Assembly (NCBI GenBank): GCA_937901225.1
Contig: CALCGX010000057.1
Location: 1 to 52,679, forward strand
Reading direction: 5' to 3'
Source of the DNA: an uncultured Bacteroidales bacterium
GTDB taxonomy: Bacteria; Bacteroidota; Bacteroidia; Bacteroidales; Paludibacteraceae
Length of the DNA stretch: 52,679 nucleotides
The notes beneath the pieces are model-generated. The model did not search any database. It saw nothing but the letters and a program-made list of their open reading frames with translations, and had not been told where the DNA came from. The position numbers and the translations under genes were made by a program. Every line of letters starts with the position of its first letter. Position 1 is the stretch's first letter. This document shows, piece after piece, positions 42,054 to 49,833 of the stretch.

Positions 42054-42608
42054 TTAATCCTCTTTGGCTATAGGTGCTTCTATTGCTGGGATATAGATCA
42101 ACACGGAATGCATCGGGAAATCCGAATCACTCTCAACCGACAACTTCAGTTTCATACCGCCTCGTTCCTTAGGTGTGAAATAGACTGGGAAAGTCACGCG
42201 GTTGTAACCTGGTTTGAAACGCATCGTACATGTATAGTGACCCACAGTATCCGTTTTCAATAGTGCTTTATCAATATCAGCCGTTGTTACATACCACAAG
42301 TTCATTGCCGTAGTATCCCATTTCATTTCCACAGCTACAAGATTATTGGCCACAGTATAGTATGTACTAGCAAACATCACAGTATCACCCAAATACACAG
42401 TATCCAATTCATACGAATCATCATCTGCATCATAGATAATATCCAATGTATCTTTAGCACCAACCACAGAATCACCCTTAAACTGAGGATTCACATAAAA
42501 TAATGAACTATAAATTTGAGGACTGTATTGAGGCTCTTTATACTCCAAGCAACTGGTCATTGCACCAGCAACAACAACTAAGACCAAAAATATAAACAAC
42601 TTACGCAT
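42054..42608 (-). CDS. Uncharacterised lipoprotein
   Basis: A 184-residue lipoprotein: signal MRKLFIFLVLVVVAGAMTSC with Cys20. The mature part is beta-rich and acidic (TLDIIYDADDDSYELDTVYLGDTVMF; the end KLSVESDSDFPMHSVLIYIPAIE), suggesting one Ig-like domain with DSYELDTVxLGDT like a start segment. I do not recognise a family with a known function. Transcribed alone; no clear TAnnTTTG promoter precedes it. Confidence 0.68.
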   Translation of the reverse strand: MRKLFIFLVLVVVAGAMTSCLEYKEPQYSPQIYSSLFYVNPQFKGDSVVGAKDTLDIIYDADDDSYELDTVYLGDTVMFASTYYTVANNLVAVEMKWDTTAMNLWYVTTADIDKALLKTDTVGHYTCTMRFKPGYNRVTFPVYFTPKERGGMKLKLSVESDSDFPMHSVLIYIPAIEAPIAKED

Positions 42609-42668
42609 AATATATTTAACAATTACTAGTTAATAATTAATATTTGTTATCGATTTGCATTTTGATAC

Positions 42669-42692
42669 AAAAAACGGGTTTTGCAACCCGTT
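42669..42692 (-). terminator. Intrinsic terminator of the tRNA-Leu gene
   Basis: On the minus strand AACGGGTT, loop GCAA, AACCCGTT and then a T run (42673-42692 plus the T run). It starts one base after the tRNA 3' end. Confidence 0.85.
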
Positions 42693-42693
42693 G

Positions 42694-42775
42694 TGCGGCA
42701 TAAAGGACTCGAACCTTCACTCCTCTCGAAACTAGATCCTAAGTCTAGCGCGTCTACCAATTCCGCCAATGCCGC
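42694..42775 (-). tRNA. tRNA-Leu, anticodon UAG
   Basis: The minus strand reads a class II tRNA: acceptor GCGGCAT paired with ATGCCGC, D-arm GGAATTGGTAGAC, anticodon stem CTAGA/TCTAG around the loop CTTAGGA (anticodon TAG), a long variable arm, the T loop TTCGAGT and discriminator A. CCA is not encoded. It has its own promoter and terminator, so it is a single-gene unit. The A73, long variable arm and anticodon agree with leucine. Confidence 0.95.
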
Positions 42776-42787
42776 AGAAATCGGGTG

Positions 42788-42819
42788 CAAAATTAGTAAA
42801 AAAATTACACATACGCAAG
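42788..42819 (-). promoter_or_regulatory. tRNA-Leu promoter
   Basis: Minus-strand CTTG (42816-42819), 20 bases, TAATTTTG (42788-42795), 13 bases before the mature tRNA 5' end. Confidence 0.7.
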
Positions 42820-42851
42820 AAAAATAGCAAAAACTTTGCTTTTATTAACAA

Positions 42852-44093
42852 ATGAGCGATACTTTTTATCATAATTTACCCAACGGTGTGCAAATTGTCC
42901 ACCGCAAGACCACTTCTCCCGTCGTTTATGTAGGCATCATGATTGGTGCAGGCACTCGCCACGAACTCCCCAATGAGAACGGCATGGCACACTACATAGA
43001 GCATTGCGTCTTCAAGGGGACTGAACATTACACTGCCCGTCAAATCATCAATCATATCGAGGGTATCGGTGGCGAAATCAATGCCTATACCACCAAGGAA
43101 GAGACCACCTTCTACGCAGCCACCCTGCGCAACCACTTCCGCACCACCCTCCACCTGCTCGCAGAGATGGTGCTTCATCCCACTTTCAACAAGAAAGAAA
43201 CTGACAAAGAAGTCACCGTCATCCTCGACGAGATAGAGAGTTATAATGATTCGCCCAGCGAGCTCATCTATGATGACTTTGAGAATATGATTTTTGAAGG
43301 CAGTTCATTGGCGATGCCTATTTTAGGAAGCAAGAAGACCCTCCGCCGTATATCTAAGTCGCCCGATATAGCTTTAGATTGGATGCAGCAGCACTATCGC
43401 CCTGAGCGCATGGTGCTCTTCGTACTGGGCAACGTCACAACCCAACAAGTCATCTCTGCCGCAGAAAAAGAACTCCTCGCCTCATCGCCTATTTCCTATA
43501 GCGAAGCGTCCTATAGCGAAGCGTCCTGTAACCAATCGCCTATCGCCTATAGCCGAACATACAAACGCCACACCCACCAGACGCATATCATGCTGGGGTC
43601 GCATGCCTACCCTATCGGGCATCCTAAGCAATTGACCATGTACTTGCTCAACAACATTCTCGGCGGTGGCAGCATGTCCAGCCGACTGTATCTGAGCCTT
43701 CGCGAAAAACATGGACTGGTGTATAATATTGACTCGCAGGCAGTGCCCCTGAGTGATATGGGCTATTGGAATATCTACCTGGCGTGTGAGCCACAGCATA
43801 AGGAGCAATGCCTCGAACTCTGTCACAAGGAACTCAAGCAACTGCGCGACACGACGCTCACATCAGCGCAACTCCAACGAGCCCTGCGCCAGTTGGAGGG
43901 CCAGATGGCTATTTCTGCAGAAAATCAAGAGAATAATGCGCTAGCTATGGCCAAGCAGATGCTTTATCACCACCATGCTCCCGCATGGCAAGAGACTTTC
44001 GCCAAGGTGCAACAGATCACTCCTACCCAACTCCAAGACGTCGCCAACGAAGTCCTCGCCCCAGAAAAGATCTACACACTACTCTACGACTAA
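42852..44093 (+). CDS. M16-family zinc peptidase (pitrilysin/processing-peptidase-like)
   Basis: A 413-residue protein in which the HxxEH zinc site is HYIEH (His47, Glu50, His51), with the downstream Glu in EETTFYAATLRNHF. The second half has SMSSRLYLSLREKHGLVYNIDS, typical of the non-catalytic M16 domain. No signal peptide, so probably cytosolic or exported by another route. Between the halves (about residues 212-235) is a low-complexity stretch, SYSEASYSEASCNQSPIAYS, encoded by short repeats; it lies in the linker and may be tolerated. Substrate unknown. Confidence 0.9.
   Translation: MSDTFYHNLPNGVQIVHRKTTSPVVYVGIMIGAGTRHELPNENGMAHYIEHCVFKGTEHYTARQIINHIEGIGGEINAYTTKEETTFYAATLRNHFRTTLHLLAEMVLHPTFNKKETDKEVTVILDEIESYNDSPSELIYDDFENMIFEGSSLAMPILGSKKTLRRISKSPDIALDWMQQHYRPERMVLFVLGNVTTQQVISAAEKELLASSPISYSEASYSEASCNQSPIAYSRTYKRHTHQTHIMLGSHAYPIGHPKQLTMYLLNNILGGGSMSSRLYLSLREKHGLVYNIDSQAVPLSDMGYWNIYLACEPQHKEQCLELCHKELKQLRDTTLTSAQLQRALRQLEGQMAISAENQENNALAMAKQMLYHHHAPAWQETFAKVQQITPTQLQDVANEVLAPEKIYTLLYD
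43484..43555 (+). repeat. In-frame repeat insertion inside the M16 peptidase gene
   Basis: A 15-base unit TCCTATAGCGAAGCG occurs twice in tandem (from 43490 and 43505), followed by 7-base ATCGCCT units. Composition and period resemble the intergenic heptad/palindrome elements, but here the repeat is translated. Confidence 0.68.
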
Positions 44094-44117
44094 ACACACA
44101 AAATTCCCCACTCGCAC

Positions 44118-44161
44118 CGCACAATAACCGCACAATAACCGGACAATAACCGCACTATTCG
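44118..44161. repeat. 11-bp tandem repeat (CGCACAATAAC)
   Basis: Units start at 44118, 44129, 44140 and 44151. The first two are identical, the third has one change and the fourth is degenerate. The array lies between the M16 stop and its terminator, so it is in the transcript's 3' region. Confidence 0.75.
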
Positions 44162-44205
44162 TTACCTATACAGAACACCCATAGATGCAAAACATATGCA
44201 AACAA

Positions 44206-44234
44206 AAAACGCGACCCCGATGGAGTCGCGTTTT
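44206..44234 (+). terminator. Intrinsic terminator after the M16 peptidase gene
   Basis: A 10-base-pair stem (AAAACGCGAC at 44206-44215 with GTCGCGTTTT at 44225-44234) and a 9-base loop, followed by TGTTTGTTTT. Confidence 0.85.
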
Positions 44235-44283
44235 GTTTGTTTTATCCTTTTATCTTACGATTTAGGATGTTCGTAAGGGGAAA

Positions 44284-44370
44284 TTATTGGATGAACTTTT
44301 GACCGTTCTTGATAACGATACCCTTGTAATTCTCGTCAACTTCAACACCGAGGAGGTGGTGGAAGTTAGC
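44284..44370 (-). pseudogene. Decayed C-terminal fragment of a paralog of the 45926-47509 gene
   Basis: The minus strand reads ANFHHLLGVEVDENYKG, then IVIKNGQKFIQ and a stop. This matches the C-terminus of the secreted protein at 45926-47509 (YNLLGMEVDENYNG, then VVIMNGQKFIQ). The first 20 bases at the stop end are identical in both, and about 60 of the first 70 positions agree. Upstream of 44370 the homology ends, so only the tail remains. It lies on the other side of the AAA+ ATPase gene from its intact relative. Confidence 0.75.
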
Positions 44371-44418
44371 ATATTTTTCAAGTGTATTTGAAAAATCAAC
44401 ACATTTATATGTAATTTT

Positions 44419-44450
44419 CTTGTCTATTTGAAAAAAAAACACTACCTTTG
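44419..44450 (+). promoter_or_regulatory. Promoter of the AAA+/DUF4143 ATPase gene
   Basis: CTTG (44419-44422), 20 bases, TACCTTTG (44443-44450). The -7 box ends on the first base of a 23-base tandem repeat, so the repeats lie in the leader RNA. Confidence 0.68.
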
Positions 44451-44510
44451 CGCCAAATTACTGAATAAAATCGCGCCAAATTACTGAATAAAATCGCGCC
44501 AAATTACTGA
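44450..44510 (+). repeat. 23-bp tandem repeat in the leader of the AAA+ ATPase gene
   Basis: The unit GCGCCAAATTACTGAATAAA plus ATC is present at 44450-44472 and 44473-44495, with a third partial copy at 44496-44510. The copies are identical over their shared length, which suggests recent duplication. The ATPase start is 34 bases further on. Confidence 0.85.
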
Positions 44511-44543
44511 ATTTTACCATATCTCGCTAATTACCAATATATT

Positions 44544-45827
44544 ATGCACAACTATAAAAAAAGGATTATTGAGCATCAATTATCCAAGAAACTCGAAGCA
44601 AAAGGTGCTGTACTAATTGAAGGTCCTAAGTGGTGTGGAAAGACCACTACAGCAGAAGAGTTTTCTGCCAGTAAAGTAATGTTAGCGCGTGCTGACGTAA
44701 AGGATCATTTCAAAAATCTTTTGGAAATAGATATCGATGCAGCCTTAACTGGTGCCACGCCGATGCTAATTGATGAATGGCAAACGGTCCCAAAATTGTG
44801 GGATGCTGTTCGCTATACAGTAGATCATCGTCGGCAGATGGGACAATTTATCTTAACAGGTTCGGCAGTACCCGACCGAGAAGCTGAAAATGCACGCGAG
44901 CACTCTGGAACAGGACGATTCGCATGGCTAACTATGCGCCCTATGACATTATTTGAATCGGGAGAGTCTAATGGCAAAGTTAGTCTAAACAGCTTATTTG
45001 AAGCACCCGATAAATTGCTTGAAACGAATGAATTAAAACTGACTGACATTGCATTTTTAATTTGTCGTGGTGGTTGGCCGATTGCGATAGACTTAACAGA
45101 AGAAGCTGCGTTGGAGCAAGCGTTTGATTACTACGAAGCCGTCACAAAAGAAGATATCACGCGCGTAGATGGCATCAAACGATCATCTGAACGAGTACAG
45201 CGCTTAATGAAATCATACGCCCGCCATCAAGGAACGCAAGCATCTATATCCACTCTAAAAGATGACCTTAAAAATAATGATGTCACTACATTAGATGAGA
45301 ACACTATCAACTCGTATCTTGATGCTTTACGAAAAATCTTTGTAGTTGAGGATATGCCCGCATGGAATCCTAATTTACGAAGCAAGACCGCTATTCGTAC
45401 TGCTGATACGCGCTATTTTGTTGATCCAAGTATTGCGACAGCAGCATTGGGTTTAGGTCCTAACGATTTGCTCAATGACCTCAACACGATGGGATTCTTC
45501 TTTGAGGCATTGTGTGTAAGAGATTTGCGTGTTTACGCAGAAGCTCTAAATGGTAAGGTGTATCACTACCGTGATAAAAACGAGTTAGAATGTGATGCAG
45601 TAGTTCATCTGCGAGATGGCAGATACGGATTGGTTGAGATTAAGTTAGGTGGTGAATCATTGATTAGCGATGGAGCAAAAACGCTCAACCAATTAGAGGG
45701 CCTAATTGATAACACCCGCATGAAGTCGCCAGCCTTCAAAATGGTACTAACGGCAACGGGGCAACATGCATATCGCCGCCCAGAAGATAGCGTGTATGTT
45801 ATACCTATTGGTTGCTTAAAAGACTAA
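44544..45827 (+). CDS. AAA+ ATPase with DUF4143 C-terminal domain
   Basis: A 427-residue protein. Walker A is GPKWCGKTT (residues 27-35), Walker B LIDEWQ, and sensor-like FILTGSAVPDRE follows. The C-terminal DUF4143 half ends with YHYRDKNELECDAVVHLRDGRYGLVEIKLGG, where Glu-Cys-Asp and Glu-x-Lys look like a PD-(D/E)XK nuclease core. This family is widespread and patchy in anaerobes; its role is not established, though mobile or defence links have been suggested. It has its own promoter and hairpin and is flanked by related gene tails, as expected of a self-contained inserted cassette. Confidence 0.88.
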   Translation: MHNYKKRIIEHQLSKKLEAKGAVLIEGPKWCGKTTTAEEFSASKVMLARADVKDHFKNLLEIDIDAALTGATPMLIDEWQTVPKLWDAVRYTVDHRRQMGQFILTGSAVPDREAENAREHSGTGRFAWLTMRPMTLFESGESNGKVSLNSLFEAPDKLLETNELKLTDIAFLICRGGWPIAIDLTEEAALEQAFDYYEAVTKEDITRVDGIKRSSERVQRLMKSYARHQGTQASISTLKDDLKNNDVTTLDENTINSYLDALRKIFVVEDMPAWNPNLRSKTAIRTADTRYFVDPSIATAALGLGPNDLLNDLNTMGFFFEALCVRDLRVYAEALNGKVYHYRDKNELECDAVVHLRDGRYGLVEIKLGGESLISDGAKTLNQLEGLIDNTRMKSPAFKMVLTATGQHAYRRPEDSVYVIPIGCLKD

Positions 45828-45835
45828 TACAAAAA

Positions 45836-45861
45836 AAGAGCTTGCCGATTGGCAAGCTCTT
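45836..45861. terminator. Hairpin terminator between the ATPase and a convergent gene
   Basis: An 11-base-pair stem (AAGAGCTTGCC at 45836-45846 with GGCAAGCTCTT at 45851-45861) and a GATT loop. The A run before it would form a U run for minus-strand transcripts, so it probably serves both directions. Confidence 0.78.
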
Positions 45862-45925
45862 ACTTTTGCTAGATTATCTAGAGGATATAGATGAACTATA
45901 TGATCTAGATTTGTATAATTCTAAA

Positions 45926-47509
45926 TTATTGGATGAACTTTTGGCCGTTCATGATAACTACGCCATTGTAGTTCTCATCAACTTCCATACCGAGGAGGTT
46001 GTAACGCTTGTTGTCGTTAATAGTAGGAATAACTACGTTCTCAACGCCAGTAGTCTCACCTTGGAGAACTGGGATAGAGAGTTTGAAGCCATCAACATCA
46101 ATTACAACAGCACCCTTACGGCCAGTCATACCAGCTGGAAGAGCATCTGCGGTAAGTTGTGCAATGAGATAACCTTCAGCATCAAAAGCTGAATCATCAA
46201 ACGCAATCTGAAGCCACTCAGAAGATGCTTCTTCATCAATCATCCATAAGTCAAGATCATAAACGTTGGTGTAAAGAGCAACTGCTGAATATTCGCCATC
46301 CATTGCTACACCACCCTCAACTGGAGCTACCAACACCTCAGTAGAACTATACATCATAGCACCTGGCCAATATGCATCGTAACTGATTGCCAAGTTACTA
46401 CCACCTTGCCAGAACTCTGTATATTCACCATTAACTACAAAGAGAGTAGAACCTTTAGGAGCATAGAAGTCAGTCATGAAACCGAAGTTACAGTTACCTT
46501 CATTATAACCCGTAATTTGAACACAGAAATCACCAGGGCAAACAATAGAAACGTCCATGATACCACCAAAAGGATCTTCCTCCCAGAACTTAGCTACCAA
46601 CGAAGCAGGACCACCATCAAAAGCTTGGCAATCAGCAGGATTAATGATAGTAGAAGCATAAATAGAGTCAGAATAGATAATTCCTTGCTCCAAATCAGCA
46701 GCAAAAATCTCAACTTTTACTTGTGCATCTGCTGGAATGATTTGCTCGAGAGTAGCACCATCACCATTATAAATAGGCATATTTATTTGGTTAATTTTCA
46801 ATGGACTAACATTGCGAACAGTACTAATGATTGTATCAAGGCTCTTACCTTTATAAACTAAGTCTGTACCATAAGCATAAGGGCAACCCAAAGATTGTGC
46901 ATTAACAATATAGAAGTCGCTACCACTTTCGTTATAGAGAGGGTCGCAATATTTTTCGCATTGTGTCATTGGAATAATTTCATCAGCAACCAAATGGTTT
47001 GCACCAGCAATCAAATATTGATTTGATGCTGTAGAGCCATACAAATAGCCCTTAACGCTCAATACTGTAGTATCATCATATTGCCACATATGATCATTTG
47101 TTTGTGGCAAAGAAGACATAGTAGCAGGCATCAAACCATATTCCATCGACACACTATTCTCTGCTTCTGTTGTTCCATCCACTAACCAAGTTGTAGGGCC
47201 ATACAAGTTCTCAAATACTACATTCTGGTAAGCAGGTACCATAATCATACCCAAGTTATAACCACCCCATTCAGCGTCGATACCGCCATAGAGCATACCA
47301 TCAACAACATAATAATCTGCAACATCGTAACTAGCACTTGCAGCTTTCTTGAAATCACCAGTCCAAGCATCCAATGTTACCTCTTTGTTCATTTGAATTG
47401 ATTGAGGCTCCATTTTTTGAAGTTTCAATTGCTCAGGTGCAAGTTGAGCAACTTGAGCGCTGGCCATAGCAGCAACTACCAAAGCACACAAAAGAGTAAT
47501 CTTTTTCAT
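45926..47509 (-). CDS. Large secreted protein of unknown function, last gene of the SusCD operon
   Basis: 527 residues with a signal peptide (MKKITLLCALVVAAMASAQ). The mature protein is acidic and rich in Tyr, Trp and Gly, with repeated beta-type segments (DYYVVDGMLYGGIDAEWGGYN, KGSTLFVVNGEYTEFWQGG) and a late Ig-like piece (WLQIAFDDSAFDAEGYLIAQL). It ends in YNLLGMEVDENYNG, then VVIMNGQKFIQ, a tail type seen on many Bacteroidales surface proteins and reminiscent of a shortened sorting domain. A decayed copy of that tail lies at 44284-44370. It follows DUF4302 by 52 bases. Function not recognised; extracellular substrate capture would fit the locus. Confidence 0.75.
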   Translation of the reverse strand: MKKITLLCALVVAAMASAQVAQLAPEQLKLQKMEPQSIQMNKEVTLDAWTGDFKKAASASYDVADYYVVDGMLYGGIDAEWGGYNLGMIMVPAYQNVVFENLYGPTTWLVDGTTEAENSVSMEYGLMPATMSSLPQTNDHMWQYDDTTVLSVKGYLYGSTASNQYLIAGANHLVADEIIPMTQCEKYCDPLYNESGSDFYIVNAQSLGCPYAYGTDLVYKGKSLDTIISTVRNVSPLKINQINMPIYNGDGATLEQIIPADAQVKVEIFAADLEQGIIYSDSIYASTIINPADCQAFDGGPASLVAKFWEEDPFGGIMDVSIVCPGDFCVQITGYNEGNCNFGFMTDFYAPKGSTLFVVNGEYTEFWQGGSNLAISYDAYWPGAMMYSSTEVLVAPVEGGVAMDGEYSAVALYTNVYDLDLWMIDEEASSEWLQIAFDDSAFDAEGYLIAQLTADALPAGMTGRKGAVVIDVDGFKLSIPVLQGETTGVENVVIPTINDNKRYNLLGMEVDENYNGVVIMNGQKFIQ

Positions 47510-47561
47510 ACCTTTAAAAATTTAATTGTTAAACATTAGAGTTTCCTCATTGAAAATATAA

Positions 47562-48866
47562 TTACATTTTTATATTATTAGCTCCACTAATAAGCATCTT
47601 CTTGTCTCCCTCAAGATACATACCTGCTGCCGCGTTAAAGAGAGTATTCTCAGAAGGTTTGCAAGTATAAGATCCGACCATCAAGTCTGCTACTGCTTGT
47701 GCAGAAGGGATTTGGGTGAGGAACTTAGAAGTATTCTCATCGTAAGGAACAGCATTTGTAACGTTGATACCATTCTCATCAACTGTTAAATCAACTGTCC
47801 AAACGAGTTTTTTCTCTTGGTTTTTAGATCCTTGCTTATATGAAAAGTTAACAAACAAGAAGTGACCACCCTCATACATATTCAATGATTGCTTGTAGCC
47901 ATAACCCATTACTTTCATTTTCGCAGAGGTATTCTTCATTGCCTTATTCACATCAGCGAGCAAAGCATCTACAGCCTCTAGACCAGTAGGATCAATTGCC
48001 CAACCTTTCGCATTGTCGGTAAAGTAAGCACCGAAAAGCACATTCAAGTTACCTGCATTCATCACGGCACCTTGCTCGCTCTTGAGCTCGCCCTTGATGC
48101 TATCGTAGTAGAAAATATGGTCGTGTACATCTTCACCAAAACCAGTAGAAACGATGATACCATCCTCAGTAGCGCATACTGGGTGATAAGTAGCAGCTTC
48201 TGCTACCAAAGGAGAACCATATGCAGCACTTTGGAACTGACCTTCAGCACCTTTATATAAATACATTTTCTCATCACCTTGGGTCAACGTTACGATATTG
48301 TTATTACCAAAGAGTTTGCTCTGCATCTTCTCGCAAGCTGAAAAATAGTCTTCCAGATTAGCGTTCTTCATAGGGCGCATTACGGTGTATGCACTGTGCT
48401 TCTTACCTTTGAGGAGTACCAACTCTGGAGTCGCCTTCAAAATCAAGAACTCATAGTCACCGAGGAGACCAGCACCGTCATTCTTTGGATCGGAGAATGC
48501 GTGGAAGACTTCGTTATAGGTATCAAAGGTCAAGATTGGTCCGTAGTCGCTCTTTACTGCCCATGTGCTGGCAGTATCAGTCTTAATCTTATTCATCGTG
48601 GTAGTGCCATTCTTTGCAGTCACGCTGACATTGCCATTCTTGTTGAACTTCAGCACCATATTGTAACCCTTGGCATCGGCCTCCAAGTTAGGGAAATATG
48701 CCATCTCCCAGCCCGTCTCATTAGAAGTAAGCACATCAAATGCATTTGTGATAGCTTCTTGTGCACGTTGCGCAGCTGGCTTATCAAATAAGCTTTCTTC
48801 GTCGCGACTGCATGCAACCATTGTAGCTGCAAACAATCCAATCAATACTAAATATTTTGCTTTCAT
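47562..48866 (-). CDS. DUF4302 lipoprotein
   Basis: 434 residues; lipoprotein signal MKAKYLVLIGLFAATMVAC (Cys19). SRDEESLFDKPAAQRAQEAITNAFDVLTSNETGWEMAYFP is the opening typical of DUF4302, followed by VLKFNKNGNVSV and YGPILTFDTYNEVFHAFSDP. DUF4302 proteins are often encoded beside SusC/SusD and a zinc-binding metallopeptidase lipoprotein in Bacteroidetes, as here; they are thought to be accessory surface lipoproteins, but no activity is proven. It follows the metallopeptidase by 32 bases in the same operon. Confidence 0.88.
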   Translation of the reverse strand: MKAKYLVLIGLFAATMVACSRDEESLFDKPAAQRAQEAITNAFDVLTSNETGWEMAYFPNLEADAKGYNMVLKFNKNGNVSVTAKNGTTTMNKIKTDTASTWAVKSDYGPILTFDTYNEVFHAFSDPKNDGAGLLGDYEFLILKATPELVLLKGKKHSAYTVMRPMKNANLEDYFSACEKMQSKLFGNNNIVTLTQGDEKMYLYKGAEGQFQSAAYGSPLVAEAATYHPVCATEDGIIVSTGFGEDVHDHIFYYDSIKGELKSEQGAVMNAGNLNVLFGAYFTDNAKGWAIDPTGLEAVDALLADVNKAMKNTSAKMKVMGYGYKQSLNMYEGGHFLFVNFSYKQGSKNQEKKLVWTVDLTVDENGINVTNAVPYDENTSKFLTQIPSAQAVADLMVGSYTCKPSENTLFNAAAGMYLEGDKKMLISGANNIKM

Positions 48867-48898
48867 ATCTTTTTCTTAATTTATGCGTTGTGAAAAAC

Positions 48899-49801
48899 TT
48901 ATTTACCATTCAAGAACTCTAAGTTCATAATCATATTCCAATCCAAGTTCTTTTGACGCTTTTGTACCTCATTACGGAGTTCATCAAGATCTATCTCCCA
49001 TTTCTCTTTGAGCCATGTGTTGCAAATATCCCATTTCTGGTTGATAATTGCAGCACCTTCTGTGCCTGCCTCCTTGAGCATGTTATCCCACCATGCATCT
49101 GGCTTCACGATGTAGTTAGCAATCACCTCTACAAAGTCCTCGCGTGCCTCGCTACTTCCGTAGTTACTTACACAGCCCAACTGCCAAGCTTCTTTATAAG
49201 TACGCTCTTGCCATTTGATAGGGTCGTAGTTAGCAGGAGTGATTTGTGCAAACTCGGTAGGGTAGTTCTTTTGTTGGTGCAAGATGTGCGCAAACTCATG
49301 GTGCATAGTCTTAAAGATATACTCATTGAGATTATCAATGTTATTGAGCTGCATCTCGTTGATCTTCAGGAGGGTAATTTTGATACCACCTTCTGCATAA
49401 CCCAATTTCTCTGTACCTTGCACAGGATCCAACATAGATGAACCAATGAGCTGAATCATCTTTGGACCATATTCTGGCAAGAACTCAGGACCTACTACAG
49501 AATCATACACATCATACCACAAATACAATGCCAAGTGCGCCAATGTATCTGCCATACCGATACTTACTGGTACTACGTTGTAGTTGGGGTCAGTAGCGTT
49601 ATCATCCAATTTGTAAAGAAACTCTACGTTGTATGGCTCAGTATAGTATTTGTCCAACCATTTATCAAATTGATAGGTGTAAGTGGTGGTGTCAATCACT
49701 GGATCAATGAATATAGACTCACCCGTCAATTGCTCATTGTCGCAAGCAGCGAAGCCCATTACAAGACAAGCAACTGCTAAAATTTTATATAAACTTTTCA
49801 T
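48899..49801 (-). CDS. Putative zinc-binding metallopeptidase lipoprotein
   Basis: 300 residues; lipoprotein signal with Cys20 in GFAACDN. The catalytic motif is HEFAH (residues 168-172) within YIFKTMHHEFAHILHQQKNYP. A later Glu in GSSEAREDFVEVIANYIV is a candidate third ligand, as in gluzincins. The family (SusD-linked zinc-binding metallopeptidase) is common next to RagAB-like transporters and probably trims peptides at the surface or in the periplasm before or after import. It lies 32 bases after susD. Confidence 0.88.
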   Translation of the reverse strand: MKSLYKILAVACLVMGFAACDNEQLTGESIFIDPVIDTTTYTYQFDKWLDKYYTEPYNVEFLYKLDDNATDPNYNVVPVSIGMADTLAHLALYLWYDVYDSVVGPEFLPEYGPKMIQLIGSSMLDPVQGTEKLGYAEGGIKITLLKINEMQLNNIDNLNEYIFKTMHHEFAHILHQQKNYPTEFAQITPANYDPIKWQERTYKEAWQLGCVSNYGSSEAREDFVEVIANYIVKPDAWWDNMLKEAGTEGAAIINQKWDICNTWLKEKWEIDLDELRNEVQKRQKNLDWNMIMNLEFLNGK

Positions 49802-49833
49802 AACTATTATATATTTAGTAGTTAATCATTATT

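Noticed and set aside
42694..42775. tRNA-Leu as an integration site of a mobile island
   Set aside because: No integrase gene and no duplicated tRNA 3' end are visible on either side; both neighbours look native.
44450..44510. A minimal CRISPR array
   Set aside because: The 23-base copies are contiguous with no spacers, lie between a promoter and a gene, and no cas genes are present.
45812..46192. A 126-codon plus-strand frame after the AAA+ ATPase
   Set aside because: It begins inside the ATPase gene and then runs antisense through the hairpin and the end of the secreted 527-aa gene; a shadow frame.
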